From Treponema sp. (lineage in GTDB: Bacteria; Spirochaetota; Spirochaetia; Treponematales; Breznakiellaceae), in contig JAISBK010000160.1 of assembly GCA_031266255.1 (NCBI GenBank), forward strand, positions 1 to 16,194: DNA of 16,194 nucleotides, written 5' to 3'. The notes beneath the pieces were generated by a model, which saw only the letters and a program-made list of their open reading frames with translations, was not told where the DNA came from and searched no databases. The position numbers and the translations under genes are program-made. Shown here piece by piece: positions 6,753 to 14,293 of this stretch; within the stretch, counting starts at the first letter, position 1; each line of letters opens with the position of its first letter.

Positions 6753-7412
6753 ATGCGCCTCATTGACAAAACCCTACAAGATTTTAGCCGTTTACTCGGA
6801 TCCGCCACGCCAATCCCAGGAGGAGGCTCCAGCGCGGCAGTGGAAGCTGCCTTAGGCATGGGCCTTATCAGCAAAGTAGCCCTCATCACCATGGACAAAC
6901 CCGCATATACGCACTGTAAAGACCTAATGCGTCACACCGCCCAGACCGCAGCAGCCTTGGGCCAGGATTTTCTCACCTGGGTAGACGAAGATACTGCGGC
7001 CTATCAGGATTTCCTCACTGCAAAACGTCTGCCCCAGCAGACAGCCGAACAAAAAGCCGCATACCGGCAAGCCCTATACCAGGCCCTCCAGGCTTGTATC
7101 CTCGTTCCCTATAAGATCCTCCAGGCTGCCGTGCAGGGTCTGCACTTGGGAAATGCCATCGCCCCAGACTACTACACCGGTACTGCCAGCGACCTAGGCC
7201 TGGCCGCACTAAGCCTCAAGACTGCAGCCCACGGCGCGCACCTCACCATCCTTATGAACCTCAAGTCCATCACATCCCTAGGTCTTCCCGATCACGGTTT
7301 TATGGAAAGCAGCTTTGTGCAGGATGCGCGTAAGCAAAGTCAAACCCTGCTGGATGAAGCAGAGACCGCTGCTAAGGCCATCTATACCCAGGTCAGAAAG
7401 ACCCTGCCTTAA
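6753..7412 (+). CDS. Cyclodeaminase/cyclohydrolase family protein (FTCD_C domain)
   Basis: Predicted soluble cytoplasmic protein of 219 residues covering a single FTCD_C domain, the all-helical fold of formiminotetrahydrofolate cyclodeaminase and of methenyltetrahydrofolate cyclohydrolase FchA. The diagnostic N-terminal motif is GSATPIPGGGSSAAV (about 16-30), followed by long amphipathic helices. In known members the fold acts on folate-bound one-carbon units; whether this one is a deaminase, a cyclohydrolase or neither cannot be read from sequence. I chose ATG 6753, which has AGGAAG six bases upstream. An in-frame ATG at 6738 and a further one at 6693 would add residues unlike the family and run into the divergent rfu promoter. 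It is followed after 12 bp by an amidohydrolase-family gene, probably in one operon. Confidence 0.82.
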   Translation: MRLIDKTLQDFSRLLGSATPIPGGGSSAAVEAALGMGLISKVALITMDKPAYTHCKDLMRHTAQTAAALGQDFLTWVDEDTAAYQDFLTAKRLPQQTAEQKAAYRQALYQALQACILVPYKILQAAVQGLHLGNAIAPDYYTGTASDLGLAALSLKTAAHGAHLTILMNLKSITSLGLPDHGFMESSFVQDARKQSQTLLDEAETAAKAIYTQVRKTLP

Positions 7413-7424
7413 AAGGATGCAGCA

Positions 7425-8282
7425 ATGCCCAAGATCGATTTTCACGTTCATGTAAGTCCCCCGGATATTAGCGCCCATGTTCAACGGTACGCAGAGCGGG
7501 AACCCTATTTTGCGCTTCTTGCTTCCAGTCCCTCCAATAAATTCGCCACCGCGGATGAGGTGGTGCAAGAGCTTGACCGCACCGGTTTTGACCAGGCGGT
7601 GATTTTCGGCTTCAGCTTCCGGGACATGGGACTGTGCCGGGCAGTCAACGACTACGTTATTGCCAAGGTAAGGGAATATCCCCAGCGGCTCATCGGGTTT
7701 ATGGCTTTGGTGCCGAATCATCAGGATATGGAACAGGAACTGGATCGCTGCTATAGGTCCGGCTTACGAGGGGTAGGGGAACTCTTCCCCGCAGGCCAGG
7801 GTTTTCATATTGAGGACGCAGCAGATACCCGGCTTTTTGCCGGAGCCTGCATTGAGCGCGGCCTGCCTGTGCTAGTACACACCAACGAGCCGGTAGGTCA
7901 TTACTATCCGGGAAAGACCGGTACCTCCTTACAGCAGTTGGACCGATTCGTGGAAAACAACCCTGAACTTACCCTCATTTTTGCCCACTGGGGAGGGGGC
8001 TTGTTGTTCTATGAAGCCATGCCTGAGCAAAGAAAAAAATACCGGAATCTCTATTACGATACTGCCGCCTCGGTTTTCCTGTACGATGCAGGGGTCTATA
8101 GAGTAGCCTGCGCCCTGGGCCTCCAGAACAAGCTCCTCTTTGGCAGCGATTTCCCGCTCCTCTCCCCTAGCCGGTACCTGAACGCCATTGAAACCAGCGG
8201 TATGTCCGAAGCAAACCAAACCCTCCTTTTGGGGGGAAATGCCGAACGCCTGCTTTTTCCTGTTCACCCCGCGTTACGTTGA
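7425..8282 (+). CDS. Amidohydrolase-family (Amidohydro_2-like) metal-dependent hydrolase
   Basis: Predicted TIM-barrel metal enzyme of 285 residues. Metal-site candidates are in the family order: H7-x-H9 in IDFHVHV at the end of strand 1, H152 in VLVHTNEP, H188 in IFAHWGGG and D242 in LLFGSDFPLLSPSRY. This matches the Amidohydro_2 / ACMSD-like branch, whose members hydrolyse or decarboxylate small cyclic or aromatic acids. The substrate here is unknown. There is no signal peptide, so it should be cytoplasmic. ATG 7425 has an AAAGGA ribosome site, and the gene starts 12 bp after the FTCD_C gene, so the two are likely co-translated from one message. The pairing suggests a shared pathway, perhaps on a cyclic nitrogen compound, but that is only inference. 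Confidence 0.85.
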   Translation: MPKIDFHVHVSPPDISAHVQRYAEREPYFALLASSPSNKFATADEVVQELDRTGFDQAVIFGFSFRDMGLCRAVNDYVIAKVREYPQRLIGFMALVPNHQDMEQELDRCYRSGLRGVGELFPAGQGFHIEDAADTRLFAGACIERGLPVLVHTNEPVGHYYPGKTGTSLQQLDRFVENNPELTLIFAHWGGGLLFYEAMPEQRKKYRNLYYDTAASVFLYDAGVYRVACALGLQNKLLFGSDFPLLSPSRYLNAIETSGMSEANQTLLLGGNAERLLFPVHPALR

Positions 8283-8527
8283 TGCAGTCCTCATCAGAGA
8301 CGTGTTCTACCCGCGTTGAACTTGCAGGGTATTTCCTTTCTTCATACGTGAGATCAAAAGAATCAGCCTTATTGCCATTCCTGGTTACACCGGGGGGTAG
8401 TGATCTACAAAGTATGATGAGGAAAAAAACGGCTATAGATTAATGAACATAGTGCATTATACTACGGTGAAATTACTGAAAGAGGTACCTATGAGATAGT
8501 ACATTTTTGCGGAGTCATAGATTTTTC

Positions 8528-8556
8528 TTGACAATTCAGTAAGACCGTTCCATGAT
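8528..8556 (+). promoter_or_regulatory. Promoter of the EF-G-like gene
   Basis: A perfect -35 TTGACA (8528-8533) is followed, with the optimal 17-base spacer, by -10 CATGAT (8551-8556). The predicted start is about 40 bases before the gene's ATG. The rest of the 320-base interval from 8283 shows no gene, RNA or clear terminator. Confidence 0.6.
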
Positions 8557-8603
8557 TGTAAGTTAAAGACGGTACTAACGATTGCACAACAAGGAGCGCT
8601 TCT

Positions 8604-10682
8604 ATGAGCCATAGGACGGATCTGATTAAAAATGTTTCCATCACCGGTCATGGCGGAACCGGTAAAACAAGTCTGTTTGAACATTTGTTATTTGCAGGGG
8701 GCGTCATCCCCAGAGCTGAACCTGTAGAATCGGGTAAGACCATCGCTGATTCAAGCCCAGAAGAAATCGAGCGGAAGATATCGATTCACGCTGCTATGGC
8801 GCATATTGAACGGAATGGCAAAAAAATCAATGTGTTTGATACCCCTGGTTCCTCTGATTTTGTGGGAGATGTTATTTTGACCTTTCGAGCTGCGGAATTG
8901 GTTCTCCTTACCGTGGATAGCCGCGCGGGGGTACAGATTGGAACCATCAAACTCTGGCGGGATCTCCAAAGCCGTTCAAAACCACGAGGTATTTTTATCA
9001 CCAAAATGGATGATGAACGGGCTGATTTTGCCAAAGCCCTGGAGGATATAAAAGAAAAATGCAAGGTTGACCCGGTAGCCCTTACCCTGCCTATGGGATC
9101 TGGCCCTCAGTATAAAGGGGTCATTGATGTTTTGCATGAAAAAGCTTATCTTGCCCAGGGGGATGCCCTGGAAAAGGAGGCTCCCATCCCTGCAGAGTAT
9201 CAGGATGTTGCGGCGGCAGCCCGGGAACGGATCATCGAAGCTGCTGCCGAGGGGAATGACGAACTCATGGAGCAGTACCTGGAGACCGGTACCTTGGATG
9301 CCGAGGGAATACACCGGGGATTTATCGAAGCTCTGGCAGCAAACAAGATCGTCCCTGCGTTTGCCGGGGTTGCCCTTAAGAATTCTGGGCTTATTCCCTT
9401 CTTGGAATTTATGACTGACCTAGCCCCAAGCCCCCAGAGCGCCCAGGACACGATCCTTGATGGAGCGGGTGTATCGCAACAGATCCCCATTGATCCGGAC
9501 AAGCCCCTGGCCGCTCTGGTGATCAAGACCACCTACGATCAATTCTCAGGAAAGCTCTCCTGGCTCAAGATCATTCAAGGCAAACTTTCCGCTGATTCAG
9601 AAGCCTTCAATGTGGTAGAAAACAAGAAGGAACGGATAGGTAAGCTCTATACCTGTTTGGGTAAGAAACTTGAGGAAGTCCGGGACTTGTATGCCGGGGA
9701 TGTGGGCATTGTGGCAAAGTCGAGCCTCAAGACCAATGATACCCTGACTGCAGGAGACAGTTCCTTCAAATTTATGCCCTTGCGGCTCCCTGAGCCGGTT
9801 CACTCGGTGGCGGTTCATGCAGTAGCTAAAAAGGATGATGACAAACTTGGGGAGTTCCTCCTGAGGGCCACTGAAGAAGACAAAACTTTCCGCTATATTT
9901 TTAATGCCGAAACCAAGGAAACGGTCATTTCCGGTATGGGTGAACTGCACGTCAATATCATTCTGGATAAGATCAAGCAGAATCAAAAAATTGACGTGGA
10001 AACCCACATCCCCCGGGTCCCCTACCGGGAAACAATCACCAAAAAAGCCGGCGCTGAATATACCCACAAAAAGCAGACCGGTGGACACGGCCAGTACGGC
10101 CGGGTGGTTCTCGAAATTGCCCCCTTGCCCCGAGGTGAACAATATAAGTTTATCAATGCCATATTCGGCGGAGCCGTATCCAAGGGCTATATTCCTGGGG
10201 TTGAGAAAGGGGTGCTGGAAGGTATGGCCGCAGGAACCATGGCAGGTTACCCAGTAGTGGACGTCGAAGTGAAGATCGTGGATGGTAAGGAACATCCGGT
10301 GGATTCCTCTGAATTAGCCTTCAAATTGGCTGCCCGGAATGCTTTCCGGGAATCCATGCGGCAGGCATCCCCGACCCTTCTTGAACCGATTCTGAACCTC
10401 ATTGTCTTTGTGGAAAGTAAATACCTTGGGGATGTGATGAGCGACTTATCGGGTAAACGGGGTAAGATCCTGGGGCAAAATTCTGCCGGGGGCATTGAAG
10501 AAATCCGTGCCCAAGTGCCTCAGGCGGAACTCTTACGGTATTCCATCGACCTGCGTTCTATTACCAGCGGTACCGGTTCTTTTAGTGTCGAATTTGACCA
10601 TTACGCCCCCATTTCAGGTAAGATTTCCGATGAAGTGGTTAAAGCTGCCCAGGCATTCCGGGTGCAGGAGACCGAGGAATGA
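8604..10682 (+). CDS. Elongation factor G-like translational GTPase
   Basis: Protein of 692 residues, the normal EF-G length, with the five-domain EF-G layout. In the GTPase domain, G1 is GHGGTGKT (15-22) where housekeeping EF-G has A-H-x-D-A-G-K-T. The switch I end is ERKISI instead of E-R-G-I-T-I, G3 is DTPGSSDF instead of D-T-P-G-H-V-D-F, and G4 is TKMD (133-136) instead of N-K-M-D. Domain II follows (about 290-380), then domains III, IV (HKKQTGGHGQYGRVV) and V (ending in the FSVEFDHYAPISG segment). These changes fit the divergent EF-G-like/EF-G2 group found beside a canonical fusA in spirochaetes and others. G3 replaces the catalytic His of D-T-P-G-H with Ser, so hydrolysis may differ. 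The ATG has AAGGAG eight bases upstream. It has its own promoter and terminator, so it is probably monocistronic. Its exact role is not established. Confidence 0.9.
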   Translation: MSHRTDLIKNVSITGHGGTGKTSLFEHLLFAGGVIPRAEPVESGKTIADSSPEEIERKISIHAAMAHIERNGKKINVFDTPGSSDFVGDVILTFRAAELVLLTVDSRAGVQIGTIKLWRDLQSRSKPRGIFITKMDDERADFAKALEDIKEKCKVDPVALTLPMGSGPQYKGVIDVLHEKAYLAQGDALEKEAPIPAEYQDVAAAARERIIEAAAEGNDELMEQYLETGTLDAEGIHRGFIEALAANKIVPAFAGVALKNSGLIPFLEFMTDLAPSPQSAQDTILDGAGVSQQIPIDPDKPLAALVIKTTYDQFSGKLSWLKIIQGKLSADSEAFNVVENKKERIGKLYTCLGKKLEEVRDLYAGDVGIVAKSSLKTNDTLTAGDSSFKFMPLRLPEPVHSVAVHAVAKKDDDKLGEFLLRATEEDKTFRYIFNAETKETVISGMGELHVNIILDKIKQNQKIDVETHIPRVPYRETITKKAGAEYTHKKQTGGHGQYGRVVLEIAPLPRGEQYKFINAIFGGAVSKGYIPGVEKGVLEGMAAGTMAGYPVVDVEVKIVDGKEHPVDSSELAFKLAARNAFRESMRQASPTLLEPILNLIVFVESKYLGDVMSDLSGKRGKILGQNSAGGIEEIRAQVPQAELLRYSIDLRSITSGTGSFSVEFDHYAPISGKISDEVVKAAQAFRVQETEE

Positions 10683-10745
10683 GGTAAACCCTTCGCTATT
10701 CTGATTCAGCTTGTGTTAGGCATGTATGCCCCAAACAAGGAGGCC

Positions 10746-10775
10746 GCCGTCCGGAGCTTGCTCTGGACGGCTTTT
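10746..10775 (+). terminator. Strong intrinsic terminator of the EF-G-like gene
   Basis: GCCGTCCGGAG (10746-10756) pairs with CTCTGGACGGC (10761-10771), an 11 bp GC-rich stem with one G-T pair, around the loop CTTG. TTTT follows. It lies 63 bases after the stop codon. Confidence 0.9.
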
Positions 10776-10801
10776 CTATGCACTTTTTGAAATTGGATCT
10801 A

Positions 10802-10830
10802 TTGATAAAAACGTTTATGAGTATTATTCT
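10802..10830 (+). promoter_or_regulatory. Candidate promoter upstream of the lipoprotein gene
   Basis: TTGATA (10802-10807) and TATTCT (10825-10830) are 17 bases apart, in the interval between the EF-G terminator and the lipoprotein gene. The -35 is 5/6 and the -10 is 4/6 of consensus. Transcription from here would include the small reading frame at 10887 and a long leader of about 200 bases. Confidence 0.4.
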
Positions 10831-10886
10831 CTCAATTAGGATATTTTTAGTTTAGTACCAAAAGATTTAAAAACGAGGACAGTAAT

Positions 10887-10973
10887 ATGACGGTAAGTAC
10901 TGCTTTAGCCAATCTTGTATTCTTTTTCTCTTTACGGTTTTATAGATTGCTTCATTCCTCAATGAGGAACTAG
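10887..10973 (+). CDS. Possible 28-residue leader or membrane peptide
   Basis: ATG at 10887 follows ACGAGGAC with about seven bases spacing and opens a 28-codon frame ending in TAG. The peptide begins MTVSTALANLVFFFSLRFYR, a short hydrophobic run followed by basic residues, which would suit a small membrane peptide. It lies between a candidate promoter and the lipoprotein gene. A perfect hairpin TTCCTC-AAT-GAGGAA (10955-10969) covers its last codons. No homologue is recognised, and chance is quite possible. Confidence 0.25.
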   Translation: MTVSTALANLVFFFSLRFYRLLHSSMRN

Positions 10974-11040
10974 ATCCTCGTCAAAATAGCTCAGGATATT
11001 AGGGATCTATCTATTTAACCGTATACAGAAAGGATATAGT

Positions 11041-11622
11041 ATGCAAAATAAGTTTTTTAAGCCCTTTAGTAAACCGTTAATCGGTTTTATGGTGCTCTGT
11101 GCTTTGATTGTCAGTATAGGTTGTGTAACTACCCAGTCAGACCCAGGGTTCACCAGCCAGTTTGCCCAAAAAGTGGAGGTCTCCACCGTAGCTCCCACGA
11201 TATTTTACCGGTGGATACACGTGGATTATACCGGTCAAGCGGTCCTCGATATCCAGTCTGGATTATTAGAGTTTTGGTATGATGAAACGGGAGATTATTT
11301 GGTACAAAACAAGAAGAAGGGCAGAAAAACCATAATGACCTGGGGAAATCAACTGCTATTGCAGGAAAAAGACATGAGGACCGAAGTATTTACGGCATTT
11401 ATACTGGCAGTATATGCATTACAGCATAATGAAAAGCCCTTGGATGCGGCATTTGAAGCATTACAACAAATACTGGAAGAAAACATCTATCATGAGCGGA
11501 AAGAACAATTACTGGAAGTCATACAACTAGGCATACAAGCATATGAGTTGGGTGAAATGCCTTGGAAAAACTATCAAAGCGCACATTTTGAAATAAAGGG
11601 TAACATGATAAGAATCAAATAA
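11041..11622 (+). CDS. Hypothetical lipoprotein
   Basis: Protein of 193 residues with a clear lipoprotein signal: basic N-terminus (MQNKFFKPFSKP), hydrophobic core LIGFMVLCALIVSIG and a Cys at position 28 in VSIGC. After processing it should be lipid-anchored to a membrane facing the periplasm or the surface. The mature part begins VTTQSDPGFTSQF and has a possible beta-rich first half (FYRWIHVDYTGQAVLDIQ). A helical second half is rich in Glu, Gln and Leu (about 120-170). I recognise no family. ATG 11041 has AAAGGA eight bases upstream. No clear terminator follows, but the next gene has its own promoter, so co-transcription with the MscS gene is uncertain. Confidence 0.75.
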   Translation: MQNKFFKPFSKPLIGFMVLCALIVSIGCVTTQSDPGFTSQFAQKVEVSTVAPTIFYRWIHVDYTGQAVLDIQSGLLEFWYDETGDYLVQNKKKGRKTIMTWGNQLLLQEKDMRTEVFTAFILAVYALQHNEKPLDAAFEALQQILEENIYHERKEQLLEVIQLGIQAYELGEMPWKNYQSAHFEIKGNMIRIK

Positions 11623-11670
11623 ACCCTCCTCATGGTTACTATGGATTTACGCTGCCTTCTTAAGGGGATA

Positions 11671-11699
11671 TTGCTTTATCTGAGTTTATAGGGTATAAT
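11671..11699 (+). promoter_or_regulatory. Promoter of the MscS-GH18 pair
   Basis: A perfect -10 TATAAT (11694-11699) lies 17 bases downstream of a weak -35 TTGCTT (11671-11676). The start point would be about 95 bases before the MscS gene's ATG. Confidence 0.5.
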
Positions 11700-11801
11700 A
11701 ACAATAACTATAAGAAGTATGAAGAGTAGATCGAGGTTGAGCGGTTCTATAACTTTGGATTGACGTTTATCAGGTTCTCCGGTTAAGGAGCGGAGTATAG
11801 T

Positions 11802-13172
11802 ATGCGTTTCTGGGCTTTTGTATGTACTGTTTTTATGTTGACAATCAATCTGCTTGGGCTTCCCGTGGTTCTGTATACTCAAGAAGACCAAGAAACCCTA
11901 GCCATCCCAGTGGTACCAAAAGGGGAGAACGAGGGGCTGCTTGTCGCCGAAATCGAAAAACGAGAAGATTCAGTTACTGATAAGTGGATGTATCTTAGCT
12001 TACCTATTCGTTTGGGTATAGTTGTGGCGATTGTCATTGCCCAGGCTGTACTTATACGTTTGTCGGGGTACCTCTTCAAGCAGTTGCAGAAGAAGTTAGA
12101 AGTTTATGGGCACACCCATTTTAAGCCCCTGACCATTAAGCGGTATCGTCTGTTGGAGACGGATCAAATGCTTAAGATGGCTTTTTTTCTGCTACGCATC
12201 GTTCATGGGGTGGTTGTCATTTTCCAGTTGTATCTAACCCTTCCTCTGATATTCAGCTTCTTTGAGCCGACCAAACATCTTGCTTCCACGTTATTTGGCT
12301 ACATATTGAACCCCTTACAATCTACCGTCCTTAACATTATCAACTATATCCCCAGTCTCATTACGATTTTCGTCATTATCATCATCGCCCGGTATGCGCT
12401 GCGAGGCATTAAATTTTTTACCCTTCAGATAGAAAGAGGAAAATTGGTTATACCGGGGTTTTATTCTGATTGGGCTGAACCAACCTTCAACATATTACGG
12501 GTTCTTTTATACACCTTTACCATTATCGTGATATACCCCAACTTGCCCAACTCAGATTCAGCGGTTTTTCAAGGGGTTTCGGTGTTTATGGGTATTATGT
12601 TTTCCCTAGGTTCCAGCTCGATCATCGGAAACCTGGTGGCGGGCATTGTAATCACCTATATGCGACCTTTTACTATTGGAGATCGTATCAAGCTGAACGA
12701 TATTATCGGTTTTGTAGTGGAAAAGACCGCCACGGTTACCCGGATCAGAACCAACAAGAACGAATTTGTTACCATTCCTAACATGACGGTGCTCACGTCA
12801 AGTATTACTAATTACCATTTCTCTGCAGCTGAAAAAGAAGAAGGTCTTATTCTCCACGCGGATGTTACGATGGGTTATGCAGTTCCCTGGACTACGGTTC
12901 ATCAAATTCTTCTTGACGCGGCTGCTAAGACCACGCATGTTCTGGAAACACCAAAACCGTATGTCTTGCAGACCGCCTTAGACGATTATTACGCCCGTTA
13001 TGAAATCAACGTCTACACCAAGACGGTGGATAAAATCCCAAGAATTTATTCGGAACTCTATCAAAATCTTCAGGACGGTTTTAAGGCTGCTCATATTGAC
13101 CTGACCGCACCCTCCTATACTATCCGCTTACCTGCGGAGTCAGAGGTAAATCCTGGGAGTACCCCATCATAA
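11802..13172 (+). CDS. MscS-family mechanosensitive ion channel
   Basis: Membrane protein of 456 residues, larger than E. coli MscS (286) because of extra N-terminal sequence. Residues 1-25 look like a signal peptide or first helix and are followed by a polar periplasmic stretch (about 26-62). Hydrophobic helices lie at about 63-88, 124-150, 181-200 and 229-246. The MscS core starts at about 256 with the Gly/Ala/Ser-rich pore helix (VFMGIMFSLGSSSIIGNLVA), then ITYMRPFTIGDRIKLNDIIG and the beta domain with VTRIRTNKNEFVTIPN. The alpha/beta cytoplasmic domain fills the C-terminus. Such channels open under membrane tension to release solutes on osmotic downshock. ATG 11802 is preceded by AAGGAG. 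A GH18 lipoprotein gene follows almost immediately. Confidence 0.92.
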   Translation: MRFWAFVCTVFMLTINLLGLPVVLYTQEDQETLAIPVVPKGENEGLLVAEIEKREDSVTDKWMYLSLPIRLGIVVAIVIAQAVLIRLSGYLFKQLQKKLEVYGHTHFKPLTIKRYRLLETDQMLKMAFFLLRIVHGVVVIFQLYLTLPLIFSFFEPTKHLASTLFGYILNPLQSTVLNIINYIPSLITIFVIIIIARYALRGIKFFTLQIERGKLVIPGFYSDWAEPTFNILRVLLYTFTIIVIYPNLPNSDSAVFQGVSVFMGIMFSLGSSSIIGNLVAGIVITYMRPFTIGDRIKLNDIIGFVVEKTATVTRIRTNKNEFVTIPNMTVLTSSITNYHFSAAEKEEGLILHADVTMGYAVPWTTVHQILLDAAAKTTHVLETPKPYVLQTALDDYYARYEINVYTKTVDKIPRIYSELYQNLQDGFKAAHIDLTAPSYTIRLPAESEVNPGSTPS

Positions 13173-13189
13173 CAGGTCTACAGACCCGC

Positions 13190-14293
13190 GTGTTCTTGGC
13201 CTGTTTCATCCTAGGCTTTTCCGCGTGTCAATCTAAGCCGGAGGTGCAGAGCGAGAAAGAAACGCTCCCGGAATTGCCTGAAAAGACAGAAACCGGTTTA
13301 GAACCCACTCCTGATACGCTCATGCCTGCTGAGCAAGGGGAGACAGCAGCGCTGGTACCGGAGGTCATCCTGCCAGATCCGGAGGCGGATTTACCGGTAT
13401 CCACTTTTAGAGAAATTTGGGGATACCTCATCAGCGGCCGGGAAGATACTTTTAGAAATGATGCTCCCTTGACCGATATTGGTTATTTTGGGGCGGAAGT
13501 GGACACCTACGGTCAACTGGTAAACGTCCCTAAGCCCAAGGATATCCCGCGCTTTTCAGGCCGGATACATCTGGTAGTTGGTTGCGGGGGCAGGGCCTTG
13601 TCTCATTTTGTACTCATGGAAGGAAGTCCCGTGAGAAAGCAGCTGATTGCCGATTTACTCGAAAAGTCCAAGCCCTTTGATGGTCTGCAAATTGATTTTG
13701 AACTGGTTCCTCAACGGGATGGACCTAGTTTCCGCTCGTTTCTTGCCGAACTGCGTACGGGTCTGGGTAACAAACCCTTCACCATTGCGCTTCCTGCCCG
13801 GCTTCGTACCCTGGATAATGATGTATACGATTATGGAAAAATTAAGGATCTGGTAGACCGGATTCTGGTGATGGCCTATGATGAACATTGGGCTACCAGC
13901 CAACCTGGCCCCATTGCTTCCATGAATTGGTGTAAATCCGTGGCCCAGTACGCCCTTAAAATGATTGGACCGGAAAAGCTCATCATGGGACTTCCCTTTT
14001 ATGGCCGAACCTGGGGAAGCATCAACCTCTTCAGGGCCTTTTATTTTTCAGGAATTGAGCGGATTAAACAAGAGCATAAGGTTACGGAAGTCCAGCGGGA
14101 ACAGGGGATTCCTACGTTTACCTATGAAGTACCGGTTACGGTTACGGTCTATTACGAAGACAATTATTCTTTATCGATCCGCATGGAACTGTACCGTACC
14201 TTGGGGGTCAACTCCATTGGTTTCTGGGCCTTGGGGCAGGAAAATCCGACGCTATGGAAGCTGCTCAGACTACAGAACCAGGAGGAGCGCTAG
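13190..14293 (+). CDS. GH18-family glycoside hydrolase lipoprotein (YaaH-like)
   Basis: Predicted lipoprotein with the GH18 fold of the YaaH/spore-germination-like subgroup, which acts on N-acetylglucosamine-containing polymers such as peptidoglycan. Numbered from GTG 13190: lipobox GFSAC with Cys13, a Glu/Pro-rich linker (about 14-72), then the catalytic barrel. The active-site motif is DGLQIDFE (164-171). The proton-donor Glu171 and Asp169 are kept, but the first Asp of the usual D-x-D-x-E is Gln167. MAYDEHW (228-234) and GLPFYGRTW (267-275) are family signatures. The GTG start gives a signal peptide with no positive charge and has no good ribosome site. The frame is open further upstream, so the true start may be a non-AUG codon at 13166 or 13169 behind GGGAG. 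It follows the MscS gene directly and overlaps the convergent methyltransferase gene by 4 bp. Confidence 0.82.
   Translation: MFLACFILGFSACQSKPEVQSEKETLPELPEKTETGLEPTPDTLMPAEQGETAALVPEVILPDPEADLPVSTFREIWGYLISGREDTFRNDAPLTDIGYFGAEVDTYGQLVNVPKPKDIPRFSGRIHLVVGCGGRALSHFVLMEGSPVRKQLIADLLEKSKPFDGLQIDFELVPQRDGPSFRSFLAELRTGLGNKPFTIALPARLRTLDNDVYDYGKIKDLVDRILVMAYDEHWATSQPGPIASMNWCKSVAQYALKMIGPEKLIMGLPFYGRTWGSINLFRAFYFSGIERIKQEHKVTEVQREQGIPTFTYEVPVTVTVYYEDNYSLSIRMELYRTLGVNSIGFWALGQENPTLWKLLRLQNQEER

Noticed and set aside
9597..10295. Open frame of 232 codons on the minus strand inside the EF-G-like gene
   Set aside because: It is antisense to conserved EF-G domains II to IV, has no ribosome site of note and reads like low-conservation shadow sequence.
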